Shown here: piece after piece, positions 41,647 through 49,257 of the stretch
How positions within the stretch are numbered: the stretch's first letter is position 1
Layout of the letters: every line of letters begins with the position of its first letter
Assembly (NCBI GenBank): GCA_937952305.1
Contig: CALFZO010000151.1
Location: 1 to 58,051 of the forward strand
DNA length: 58,051 nt
Source: an uncultured Anaerolineales bacterium
Lineage (GTDB): Bacteria; Chloroflexota; Anaerolineae; Anaerolineales; UBA6663
Reading direction: 5' to 3'
Translations under genes and position numbers: made by a program
The notes under the pieces: model-generated
Databases searched by the model: none
What the model saw: only the letters and a program-made list of their open reading frames with translations
What the model was told of the DNA's origin: nothing

Positions 41647-44403
41647 TTAAGCGGGCACCGCTTCCTTCTGGCCGTCGCCGGCCAGCTTCTTCAGGCCGGC
41701 CAGCACCTTCTCGGGCCGGGCCGGCAGGTGCGTGATGCGCACGCCGGTGGCGTTCTTGATGGCGTTCATGATCGCCACGTGCGGCGAGGTCAGCGGCAGC
41801 TCGCCCACGCCGGCGGCGCCGTGCGGGCCGGCCGGGCGCGGGTTCTCGAAGTAGTGGATGTCGAACTTGTCCGGGATGTCCTTGGCGTACGGGATGCCGG
41901 CGCCGAGCATGGTCTGGTGCTTCTCGATGTCCTCAAAGTCCTCGGAGAGCGCCAGGCCGATGCCCTGGGCCACGCCGCCGTAGATCTGGCCGTCCACCAC
42001 CAGCTTGTTGCCGATCTTGCCGACATCGGCCATGACCGTCATGCCCTCGACTGTGGTCTTGCCGGTCTTGAGGTTGACGGCAACTTCGGCCATGAACATG
42101 CCGTACATGTACACGGCGAAGGGCTTGCCCTGGCTGTTCTCGTCGCAGTTGGTGTTGCCGGAGGCCGCCCATTTGCCCACGAAGTGGGTGGGCTGTTTGG
42201 CCGCCACCTGCTCGGCATATGTGCGGAACTTGCCCTCTGGCGTGCGCAGGCCGGCCACCAGGTTCTCGCAGGCCGCCTTGATGGCGTTGCCGATGATCAC
42301 CTGGCTGCGGCTGCCGCCCGACGGGCCGCTGTTCGGGGCCAGCGCGGTGTCGGTCAGCATCCAGTGGATCTTGTCCGGCGCGATGCCCAGCGGGCGCAGG
42401 GCTTCGTGCGCGGTACCGACGGCGCCCATCTCGGCGCCCTGGCCGTGATCCTGCCAGGTGGCCGCGACGGTGACCGAGCCGTCCGCGTTGAGATCCGCCC
42501 AAGCCTCGGCCGCGTCCACACCGTCCAGGCCGCTGCCATACACGCCGACCGAGATGCCCACGCCCTTCTTGACCTCGGGCGTCGACTCGCGCTGGGCCTT
42601 CTCCAGCGCTTCCTTGTACAGCGGGCGCAGCTTCGCGACCATGTCTGGGAACGGATAGACCTCGGGCTCCTGGCCGGTGGGGGTAGTGGAGCCGGGCTGG
42701 TAGAGGTTGCGGGCGCGGAACTCGAGCGGATCGAGCCCGACCTTCTCGGCCAGATCATCCATCAGGCTCTCCGACGCCAGCAGGGCTTGCGGCGAGCCAT
42801 AGGCGCGGAACGGGGCGCCCCACACATGGTTGGTGGCCACAGTCCGGCCCTGGCCGCGGATGTTGGGGATGTGGTAGCCGGCGCCAATGAACTGTGCGCC
42901 GCGCAGGGTCAGCAGGTCGCCGAATTCGGAGTACGGGCCGTGGTCCACGGTCCAGTCGCTCTCCATGGCCAGCAGCTTGCCGTCTTTGTCGGCCGCCAGC
43001 TTGAGGTCCACGAACCAGGGCGAGCGCTTGCCGGTGTAGTACATGAACTGGTGATAGTCATATTCCAGGTACACGGGCCGGCCGGTGGCCATGCAGGCCA
43101 CGCCCACCAGCGCTTCCATGGTCGGGCAGAACTTGTAGCCGAAGGTGCCGCCGGCCGGGTTGAGCACCAGGCGCAGTTTCTCGGGCGCGATGCCCAGGCC
43201 GGGCGCGATCATGGCGTGGTGCAGGTACAGGCCGATGCTCTTGGAGTGGATCGTCAGCCGGTCCTGCTCATCGAAGTAGGCAAAGCCCATGTCGGCTTCG
43301 ATGGTCAAGTGCGGCTGGCGCTGCAGATAGTAGCTGCCTTCCGCCACAAACGGCGCGCTGGCCATGATCGGGCCGGTCTCGGCGCCCTTGGCGATCTTCT
43401 GCCCGTAGTAGACGTTGGGGGTGCCGGGGTGAATCTCGATGGCGTCCTCGGCCATGGCGGCGGGCGCGCTCATGTAGGCCGGCAGGACCTCCAGGTCCAC
43501 CTTCACTTTCTCGGCCGCGGCCTTGGCCTGCTCGGGCGTGTCCGCGCAGACGATGGCCAGGGCGTCGCCAAACTGGAAGACCTTGGTGTCGCACAGGATC
43601 GGGCGGTCCCAGCCGTCGCCCTTGTTGGTCGGGAACGTGATCAGGCCCGTGATGCGGTTCTTGCCCTGCACGTCCTTGTGGGTGACCACCTTAAAGACGC
43701 CCGGCATCTTCTCGGCCTCGGACGTGTCGATGCCCAGGATGTTGGCGTGCGAGACCTTGGCCTGGACCAGCGCCAGGTGCAGGGTGTTGGGCGGCAGCTT
43801 CAAGCCGAGGTCCTGGCCGAAGTCGAGGGTGCCCGTGACCTTGGCCACGGCGGTCGGGCGCGGATACTTGCTGCCCCAGATCCTGCCGTCGGCCGGCATC
43901 TGGAACTGCAAGGCTTCCGGCTTGAGTTCGCCGCGCAGGACGGCGGCCGCGTCCATGGCGGCGTCCACGATCTGCTTGTAGCCGGTGCAGCGGCAGGCGT
44001 TGTGATGCTGGGTGAACCAGGTGCGGACGTCTTCGCGCGTGGGGCGCGGGTTCTTGTCCAGCAGGGCCTTGATGGAGGTGACGAAGCCCGGGGTGCAGAA
44101 ACCGCACTGGGCCGCGCCATTGGCCATGATGGCGGCCTGGATGGGATGCAGGGCGCCGGGCTGGCCCACGCCTTCCACCGTGACGATTTCGGCCAGGTTC
44201 GGGACGCGCTTCATCTGGGTGACGCAGGCCAGGGTCAGCTTGCCATTGACGATGACCGAGCAGGCGCCGCAGTGCCCTTCATCGCAGGACACCTTGGTGC
44301 CGGTCAGCGCCAACTGCCGGCGCAGCACGGACGCTAGCGAGGCCTCCGGATCGGCGATGACCGTCCGGGCAACCCCGTTTACATTGAGAAGCTTCTTTTC
44401 CAT
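41647..44403 (-). CDS. mop: Molybdenum aldehyde oxidoreductase (Mop type)
   Basis: 918 aa from the ATG at 44403, after AAAGGAGACCTGC. Single-chain xanthine-oxidase-family enzyme oxidising aldehydes to carboxylates. The [2Fe-2S] ligands fall at Cys40, 45, 48, 60 and Cys100, 103, 137, 139, the same numbers I recall for D. gigas Mop. Cofactor blocks follow: NPAGGTFGYKF, GAPFRAYGSPQ, GPSGGSRSQ and the catalytic Glu in GVGELPLTSP. There is no FAD domain, so it needs an external acceptor, perhaps the downstream redox proteins. No signal peptide. The MCD-cofactor maturases (XdhC, MobA-like) usually linked to it are not in the window. Confidence 0.95.
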   Translation of the reverse strand: MEKKLLNVNGVARTVIADPEASLASVLRRQLALTGTKVSCDEGHCGACSVIVNGKLTLACVTQMKRVPNLAEIVTVEGVGQPGALHPIQAAIMANGAAQCGFCTPGFVTSIKALLDKNPRPTREDVRTWFTQHHNACRCTGYKQIVDAAMDAAAVLRGELKPEALQFQMPADGRIWGSKYPRPTAVAKVTGTLDFGQDLGLKLPPNTLHLALVQAKVSHANILGIDTSEAEKMPGVFKVVTHKDVQGKNRITGLITFPTNKGDGWDRPILCDTKVFQFGDALAIVCADTPEQAKAAAEKVKVDLEVLPAYMSAPAAMAEDAIEIHPGTPNVYYGQKIAKGAETGPIMASAPFVAEGSYYLQRQPHLTIEADMGFAYFDEQDRLTIHSKSIGLYLHHAMIAPGLGIAPEKLRLVLNPAGGTFGYKFCPTMEALVGVACMATGRPVYLEYDYHQFMYYTGKRSPWFVDLKLAADKDGKLLAMESDWTVDHGPYSEFGDLLTLRGAQFIGAGYHIPNIRGQGRTVATNHVWGAPFRAYGSPQALLASESLMDDLAEKVGLDPLEFRARNLYQPGSTTPTGQEPEVYPFPDMVAKLRPLYKEALEKAQRESTPEVKKGVGISVGVYGSGLDGVDAAEAWADLNADGSVTVAATWQDHGQGAEMGAVGTAHEALRPLGIAPDKIHWMLTDTALAPNSGPSGGSRSQVIIGNAIKAACENLVAGLRTPEGKFRTYAEQVAAKQPTHFVGKWAASGNTNCDENSQGKPFAVYMYGMFMAEVAVNLKTGKTTVEGMTVMADVGKIGNKLVVDGQIYGGVAQGIGLALSEDFEDIEKHQTMLGAGIPYAKDIPDKFDIHYFENPRPAGPHGAAGVGELPLTSPHVAIMNAIKNATGVRITHLPARPEKVLAGLKKLAGDGQKEAVPA

Positions 44404-44691
44404 GCAGGTCTCCTTTGGCTCCAGGGTGGGGCGGGCTTGGACCAGGTCCAAGATGGGTTGGGCACGCGGCGGCCGCTTGGGGCAGCGCGCCGGCAATAAT
44501 TCAGATTTGAGCTATCCAATTAGCTCGTTTGGATATATGGGCTATGTTTTGATATCATAACGACGGCCTAAGCTTAGCGGATGGCTCTGATTAGGCCGGG
44601 TGACATTAATCACCGACTCTTGCGGCCACTTGTCTATGCACTCGGTGCTTATTGCCGGGGGAGTGACTCGGCCGCCCGGCCCGCCAGCCTG
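44404..44691. promoter_or_regulatory. A/T-rich divergent control region between mop and padR
   Basis: The only long A/T-rich island in this part (about 44494-44570). Plus strand: TTGGAT (44529-44534), 18 bp, TATCAT (44553-44558), a good candidate for the PadR gene. Inverted repeats: GAGCT (44509-44513)/AGCTC (44522-44526) and TATG/CATA flanking GATATC (44543-44559). The mop promoter must lie here too. Likely bound by the PadR and/or ModE-like products encoded next door. Confidence 0.5.
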
Positions 44692-45261
44692 ATGTTTTCC
44701 CAATATTCCAGCGCCGCCCACATTCTTTCACCGGAGCAGGTGCTTCTGGGATTGCTGAACCAGAGGCCTGCCCACGGCTATGAATTGAATCAGCGGCTGC
44801 AGGCCGATCTTGGACAGGTCTGGCGGCTTGGCTTGAATCAGACCTACGCCATCTTGGGGCGGCTGGAGGAGCGCGGGTTTATCCAATGCCTGGATGCCGC
44901 CCCGGCGTCCCAGGCGCGGCGCCGGCGCTATGCTCTGACGGAGTCCGGGCGGGCGCGCTTCGAGCGCTGGTTGGGGACGCCGACGCCGGCCACTGTCCGC
45001 GCGGTGCGGGTGGAGTTCACCACGCGCCTGTACTTCGCCGCCGCGCTCAGCCCCGAGCTGGCTGGGCGTCTGCTGGAGGAGCAGGTGGCCGATACGCGCC
45101 GCAGCTGCGATCGCCTGACGGCGACTCTGGCGGCGCTGCCCGAGGCCGAGGTCTTCAACCGCCTGGGGCTTCGCCTGCGGGTGCGGACGATGGTTTCGCT
45201 CTTGGATTGGCTGGAGGAGTGCCGTCAGGTGGTGGACGGGCGGCCGCCGGCCGACGGCTAG
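44692..45261 (+). CDS. PadR-family transcriptional regulator
   Basis: 189 aa from ATG 44692; an in-frame ATG at 44581 gives an untypical extension but lies just after the predicted transcript start and cannot be excluded. Winged helix: EQVLLGLLNQRPAHGYELNQ, NQTYAILGRLEERGFI, then YALTESGRARFERWL. The long C-terminal helix (LLEEQVADTRRSCDRL) mediates dimerisation. PadR proteins repress nearby genes in response to phenolic acids or other ligands. Divergent from mop. Confidence 0.88.
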   Translation: MFSQYSSAAHILSPEQVLLGLLNQRPAHGYELNQRLQADLGQVWRLGLNQTYAILGRLEERGFIQCLDAAPASQARRRRYALTESGRARFERWLGTPTPATVRAVRVEFTTRLYFAAALSPELAGRLLEEQVADTRRSCDRLTATLAALPEAEVFNRLGLRLRVRTMVSLLDWLEECRQVVDGRPPADG

Positions 45262-45292
45262 GCCCACTGCCGGAGAACAGAGGACAAATCGC

Positions 45293-45661
45293 ATGCCGCG
45301 CGCCAACGGTCAACATCCCCCCCGCCGCCTGCAGCCTCGCCTCGATCTGGTCATCGAGAAAAACGGCCGCGAGTGGTTGAGCCTGCGCATGGTCATTCTG
45401 CTCGAGGCGATCGACGCCCGCGGTTCGATCAGCGCGGCCGCCCACGCCGCGCGCATGCCCTACCGCAACGCCTGGGACAAGCTTGGCCGGCTGGAGCGTT
45501 CGGTGGGCCGCAAACTCCTGCGCCGCCAGGCGGGCGGCCGGCGCGGCGGCGGCACACGGCTCACACCGGCCGGGCGCCAGATCGTGGCCAAGTTCCGCTC
45601 CTTTGCGGCCAACCTCGAGCAGCAGGTGGAGCGCCAGTTCCGGCGCGTCTATCGGGCCTAG
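45293..45661 (+). CDS. ModE-like molybdate-type regulator, HTH domain only
   Basis: 122 aa. The LysR-like helix-turn-helix of ModE: LRMVILLEAIDARGSISAAA, MPYRNAWDKLGRLERSVGRK and GTRLTPAGRQIVAKF. There are no Mop/MopI molybdate-binding domains, so it either senses something else or acts as a truncated form. It is 31 bp after padR and likely in the same transcript. A ModE-type regulator next to a molybdenum enzyme is a sensible pairing. Confidence 0.85.
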   Translation: MPRANGQHPPRRLQPRLDLVIEKNGREWLSLRMVILLEAIDARGSISAAAHAARMPYRNAWDKLGRLERSVGRKLLRRQAGGRRGGGTRLTPAGRQIVAKFRSFAANLEQQVERQFRRVYRA

Positions 45662-45677
45662 GGCTGCGGCCCGGGAG

Positions 45678-45686
45678 TGCTACAAT
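45678..45686 (+). promoter_or_regulatory. Extended -10 promoter element
   Basis: TGCTACAAT, identical to the element at 32181, here 71 bp before the start chosen for the P-loop kinase gene. Confidence 0.4.
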
Positions 45687-45757
45687 CGCCGGCATCACCG
45701 AACCGGCCCGGCCGCCCCTTGGCGGACGCGCGACCGGTGCGGTGGCCCAGGCCCGGC

Positions 45758-46261
45758 ATGGCCACACTGCACTTAATGGTCGGTCTCCCTTGCTCAGGCA
45801 AAACCACGCTGGCCCGTCAGCTAGAGGTCGAGCGCTCCGCCCTGCGCCTGACGCCGGACGAGTGGCAGCTGCGTCTCTTCGGCCAGGACGCGTCCGCGCC
45901 CGAGCACAACGCCCGGCATGATCTGATCGAGGCCCTGCTCTGGGAAGTGGCCGCCCGCGCGCTGGCCTTGGGCACAAACGTGATCCTGGACTTCGGCTTC
46001 TGGGCCAGGGTCGAGCGCGAGGATTTCCGGGAGCGGGCCCGGCAGTTGGGCGCCGGCAGCGAGGTGCACTTTCTGGCTGTGCCGGCCGACGAATTGCTGC
46101 GCCGCCTGGCGGAGCGGAACGCCGGACCGTCGCCCGACACCTTCGTGATCCCAGAAGAAATGTTCCGGCCCTGGCTGGAGTTCTTTCAGCCGCCGGGGCC
46201 GGATGAGTTAGTGCCGCGGCCCGGACCGGCCACCCGCCAATCTCAGGAGCAAGCCCAATGA
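45758..46261 (+). CDS. P-loop kinase of the AAA_33/zeta-like group
   Basis: 167 aa from ATG 45758. Walker A is VGLPCSGKTTLAR, then TPDEWQLRLFG, a second-strand NVILDFGFWARVEREDFRER and LID-like ADELLRRLAERNAG. This family phosphorylates small molecules (chloramphenicol phosphotransferase or zeta-like); no antitoxin is adjacent, so a toxin role is unsupported. Overlaps the next gene by four bases. Confidence 0.82.
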   Translation: MATLHLMVGLPCSGKTTLARQLEVERSALRLTPDEWQLRLFGQDASAPEHNARHDLIEALLWEVAARALALGTNVILDFGFWARVEREDFRERARQLGAGSEVHFLAVPADELLRRLAERNAGPSPDTFVIPEEMFRPWLEFFQPPGPDELVPRPGPATRQSQEQAQ

Positions 46262-46563
46262 CCAAGAAGACCAGCCCGCCCGCTGCAGCGCACCCGGTTG
46301 GGGCCGACTGGACGGCCGGCCTCGGCAACCCGGCCCGCCGCGCCCTGGCCGCCGCCGGGATCACGCGCCTGGAGCAGCTGGTCCGCTTCAGCGAGGCGGA
46401 CCTGCTGGCCCTGCACGGCTTCGGCCCGAAAGGCCTCCGGATTCTGGCGGCGGCGTTGGCTGAGCGCGGCCTGACTTTCGCGGCCGCCTCAACCTCGCGC
46501 CGCGCGAGCGAAGACGCCAACCGCCGGATTGTGCGCCGCGCGCCCGCTAAACGCGGCCGTTAG
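46258..46563 (+). CDS. Small helix-hairpin-helix protein
   Basis: 101 aa. The core GNPARRALAAAGITRLEQLV followed by LLALHGFGPKGLRILAAAL is the HhH fold seen in the RNA polymerase alpha C-terminal domain and in DNA-binding helpers. The tail is basic (RRIVRRAPAKRGR). Probably binds DNA or RNA. Coupled to the kinase gene by ATGA overlap. Confidence 0.72.
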   Translation: MTKKTSPPAAAHPVGADWTAGLGNPARRALAAAGITRLEQLVRFSEADLLALHGFGPKGLRILAAALAERGLTFAAASTSRRASEDANRRIVRRAPAKRGR

Positions 46564-46609
46564 GGTGGCCGGACGCCCGTCTTCGCAGCGCTTGCGCCGG
46601 AAGCAGACC

Positions 46610-47692
46610 ATGTCATCTACCGCCGCTATTGCCCGCCAACGCGCGCACAGTCACCGGCTGGAAGGCGCCCAGTTGGCCGACCCCGCGTCGGCGGTGGCCT
46701 GGTTCGGAATGGTCCAGGCCCAGGATTACCGGGCCGCGTTGTGGGCCGTTGGGCTGCGCGTGCAGGCCGCCACCGAGGCCGCCGTCGAGCAGGCGCTCAG
46801 GGAGCGCCGCATCCTGCGCACCTGGCCGGCGCGCGGGACCCTGCACTTCGTCGCCGCCGCCGATGTCCGCTGGCTGCTCCAACTGTTGGCGCCGCGCGCC
46901 ATCGCCCGCAGCGCCCGGCGCTTCAAGGAACTCGAGCTGGACGAGGCTGTCCTGGCGCGCAGCCGCACGCTGCTCACCCGTGCGCTCCAGGGCGGCCGGG
47001 CGCTGCCGCGCGAGGCCCTGTACCAGGTGTTGGAGGCCGGCCGGGTCTCGCCGGCCGGCCAGCGCGGTATCCACATCCTTGGGCGGCTGGCGCAGGAGGG
47101 CTTGCTCTGTTTCGGGGCGCGGGCCGACAAACAGCAAACCTTCACGTTGCTGGACGAGTGGGTGCCTGGCTCCCGGACTCTGCCGCGCGAGGCGGCCCTG
47201 GCGGAGCTGGCCGCGCGCTACGTCGCCGGACATGGGCCGGTCACTGCCGCCGACTTGGCCTGGTGGTCAGGCCTGACGATCGCCGATGCCCGCGCCGGGC
47301 TTGATCTGGCCCAGCCGCGCGTCGCGCTAGAAAAGATCGCGGGCCAACCTTATTGGCGATTAACGTCAGCGCCTCAGCCCGGCCCGGCCGCGCGGTCGGT
47401 CCAATTGCTGCCGGCCTTTGACGAATACCTGGTGGGCTACCAGGATCGCAGCGCCGTCCTCGACCCGGTCCAGTCCAAACGCATCAACGCCGGCGGCGGC
47501 ATGTTGAGCCCCGTCATCGTGCTGGGCGGACACGTCATCGGCACCTGGCGTCGCGTGGTGAAGCGGGGCGGGGCCGTGATCACGCCGGCCTGGTTCGCCT
47601 CGCCCACGCCGGCCCAGGCGCGGGCGGTCCGTCAGGCGGCCGAGCATTACAGCGCGTTCCTGGGGATACCCGTGACGCTGGCCGAGGCCTAG
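46610..47692 (+). CDS. Winged-helix DNA-binding protein (HTH_42/AlkZ-like)
   Basis: 360 aa from ATG 46610. AIARQRAHSHRLEGAQLADP and WFGMVQAQDYRAALWAVGLR at the start, then RRILRTWPARGTLHFVAAAD. The middle has tandem winged helices, with LLPAFDEYLVGYQDRSAVL and a C-terminal GTWRRVVKRGGA. The superfamily includes the DNA glycosylases AlkZ/YcaQ, which unhook crosslinks; the QxQ/QxD-type motif VQAQDYR is present. Repair of alkylated DNA is plausible but not proven. Confidence 0.83.
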   Translation: MSSTAAIARQRAHSHRLEGAQLADPASAVAWFGMVQAQDYRAALWAVGLRVQAATEAAVEQALRERRILRTWPARGTLHFVAAADVRWLLQLLAPRAIARSARRFKELELDEAVLARSRTLLTRALQGGRALPREALYQVLEAGRVSPAGQRGIHILGRLAQEGLLCFGARADKQQTFTLLDEWVPGSRTLPREAALAELAARYVAGHGPVTAADLAWWSGLTIADARAGLDLAQPRVALEKIAGQPYWRLTSAPQPGPAARSVQLLPAFDEYLVGYQDRSAVLDPVQSKRINAGGGMLSPVIVLGGHVIGTWRRVVKRGGAVITPAWFASPTPAQARAVRQAAEHYSAFLGIPVTLAEA

Positions 47693-47729
47693 ACGCGCCC
47701 ACTCAGATTCGCCAACGCCGAGCCACTCA

Positions 47730-49193
47730 ATGCCGATCTTGCCCCGCAGCACGCCCGAGGCCCAGGGCCTCGCCTCCGCCGCCCTCAGCGCGTTCCTGAG
47801 CGCCGCCGACCGTGATCTGGAAGCCGTGCACAGCTTCATGCTGCTGCGCCACGGTTGCGTCGTCGCCGAGGCCTGGTGGGAGCCGTACCGCGCCTCCGAT
47901 CCGCATATGCTCTTCTCTCTGAGCAAGAGCTTCACGTCCACGGCCATCGGCCTGCTGGTGGCAGAAGGCCGGCTCGCGGTTGATGACCGCGTGCTTGACC
48001 TCTTTCCCGAAGCGGCCCCCGCCGCGCCGGGCCGGCACTTGCGCGCGCTGCGGGTCCGCCATCTGCTGACCATGACCACCGGGCACACCCTGGACAGCAT
48101 GGAGCGGATGGCCGAGCGGCCCGAGGCCGAGTGGCCGGCGATGTTCCTGGCCCAGCCCTGTGAGCACGCCCCGGGCCAGCACTTTCTGTATCAGAACGGC
48201 CCGGTTCAACTCCTGTCGACGCTGATCACGCGCCTGACTGGGCAGCGCCTGGTAGATTACCTGGCCCCGCGGCTGTTCACGCCTCTGGGGATTGCCGACC
48301 TGCGCTGCGAGACCTCGCCGGCCGGTGTCGACCTGGGCGGGTGGGGGATGAGCGCCACCACGGAGACCATCGCTGCCTTCGGGCAGCTTTACCTGGACAA
48401 GGGGCGCTGGCAGGGCGTCCGCGTCCTGCCGGAAGCCTGGGTCGCCGCGGCGACGGCGTGCCAGGTGCCCAACGGCACCGCGCCCAACAGCGACTGGGAA
48501 CAGGGCTACGGCTACTATTTCTGGCGCTGTCGGCACGGCGCCTATCGTGGCGACGGCGCCTTCGGCCAGTACTGCCTGGTTATGCCCGAGCAGGACGCCG
48601 TGCTGGTGATGACGGGCGGCCTCGCGGACATGCAGCCTCCGCTCGATCTGGTGTGGCGCCATCTGTTGCCGGCCATGCAGCCCGCGCCGCTGCCGCCCGA
48701 CCCAGCCGCGCAGGCGGCGCTGGCCGGCCAGGTTGCGCAGTTGCGGTTGCGCGCGCCGGCCGGTGCGCCGCAGTCGCCGACGACGGCGCGCGTATCCGGG
48801 CGGACCTACACCCTGGCCGCCAACTCAGACGGGGTCCAGGCGTTGCGCTTTGACTTCTCCGGCACGTCGGCCCAGATCACGTTCCAGGCCGACTCCGCCG
48901 AGCATACAGTTCGTGTCGGGTACCACGACTGGCTGCGCGGCACCACGACGCTGGCGCCGCTTGAGCAATCAGCCCACTACCTGACGCTGCGGCCGAACGG
49001 GCCGTGGCGGGTGGCCGCCGCCGGCGCTTGGCGCGACCCCGCCACCTACACCTGTCAGGTGTGGTGGCATGAGACGCCGTTCGCGAACACGCTCACGGTC
49101 CGCTTCGCGGGCGATGAGGTGACCGTGGCGCAGCGCGCCAACGTCGGCTTTGGCCCCACCGAAGGCCCAACCTGGCACGGCCAGTTGAGTTAG
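47730..49193 (+). CDS. Serine hydrolase of the beta-lactamase/class C family
   Basis: 487 aa. The catalytic SxxK is SLSKSF, the YxN motif is FLYQNGPVQLL, and the third motif region is GDGAFGQYCLVMPEQDAV. The C-terminal 130 residues form a beta-rich domain (RVSGRTYTLAANSDGV, TVRVGYHDWL) as in D-aminopeptidase/esterase-type relatives. There is no signal peptide, so a cytoplasmic esterase or peptidase is more likely than antibiotic resistance. Confidence 0.85.
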   Translation: MPILPRSTPEAQGLASAALSAFLSAADRDLEAVHSFMLLRHGCVVAEAWWEPYRASDPHMLFSLSKSFTSTAIGLLVAEGRLAVDDRVLDLFPEAAPAAPGRHLRALRVRHLLTMTTGHTLDSMERMAERPEAEWPAMFLAQPCEHAPGQHFLYQNGPVQLLSTLITRLTGQRLVDYLAPRLFTPLGIADLRCETSPAGVDLGGWGMSATTETIAAFGQLYLDKGRWQGVRVLPEAWVAAATACQVPNGTAPNSDWEQGYGYYFWRCRHGAYRGDGAFGQYCLVMPEQDAVLVMTGGLADMQPPLDLVWRHLLPAMQPAPLPPDPAAQAALAGQVAQLRLRAPAGAPQSPTTARVSGRTYTLAANSDGVQALRFDFSGTSAQITFQADSAEHTVRVGYHDWLRGTTTLAPLEQSAHYLTLRPNGPWRVAAAGAWRDPATYTCQVWWHETPFANTLTVRFAGDEVTVAQRANVGFGPTEGPTWHGQLS

Positions 49194-49257
49194 GGCAACC
49201 GGGCGGCGGGCGGAACCGGGCCTCCCTGGATGGCGTCCTCCTTCCAGGGAGTACACC

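Noticed and set aside
40552..44337. Very long plus-strand open frame (over 1200 codons)
   Set aside because: Antisense shadow of the Mop-type gene and its neighbour; GC-rich codon bias removes stops. No motif, and Mop is unambiguous on the minus strand.
45758..46563. Kinase plus HhH gene as a zeta/epsilon-type toxin-antitoxin pair
   Set aside because: The small partner is downstream and HhH-like, not an epsilon-type antitoxin; the kinase is closer to small-molecule phosphotransferases.
47730..49193. Antibiotic-resistance beta-lactamase
   Set aside because: No signal peptide and an extra C-terminal beta domain; fits the broad esterase/peptidase relatives.
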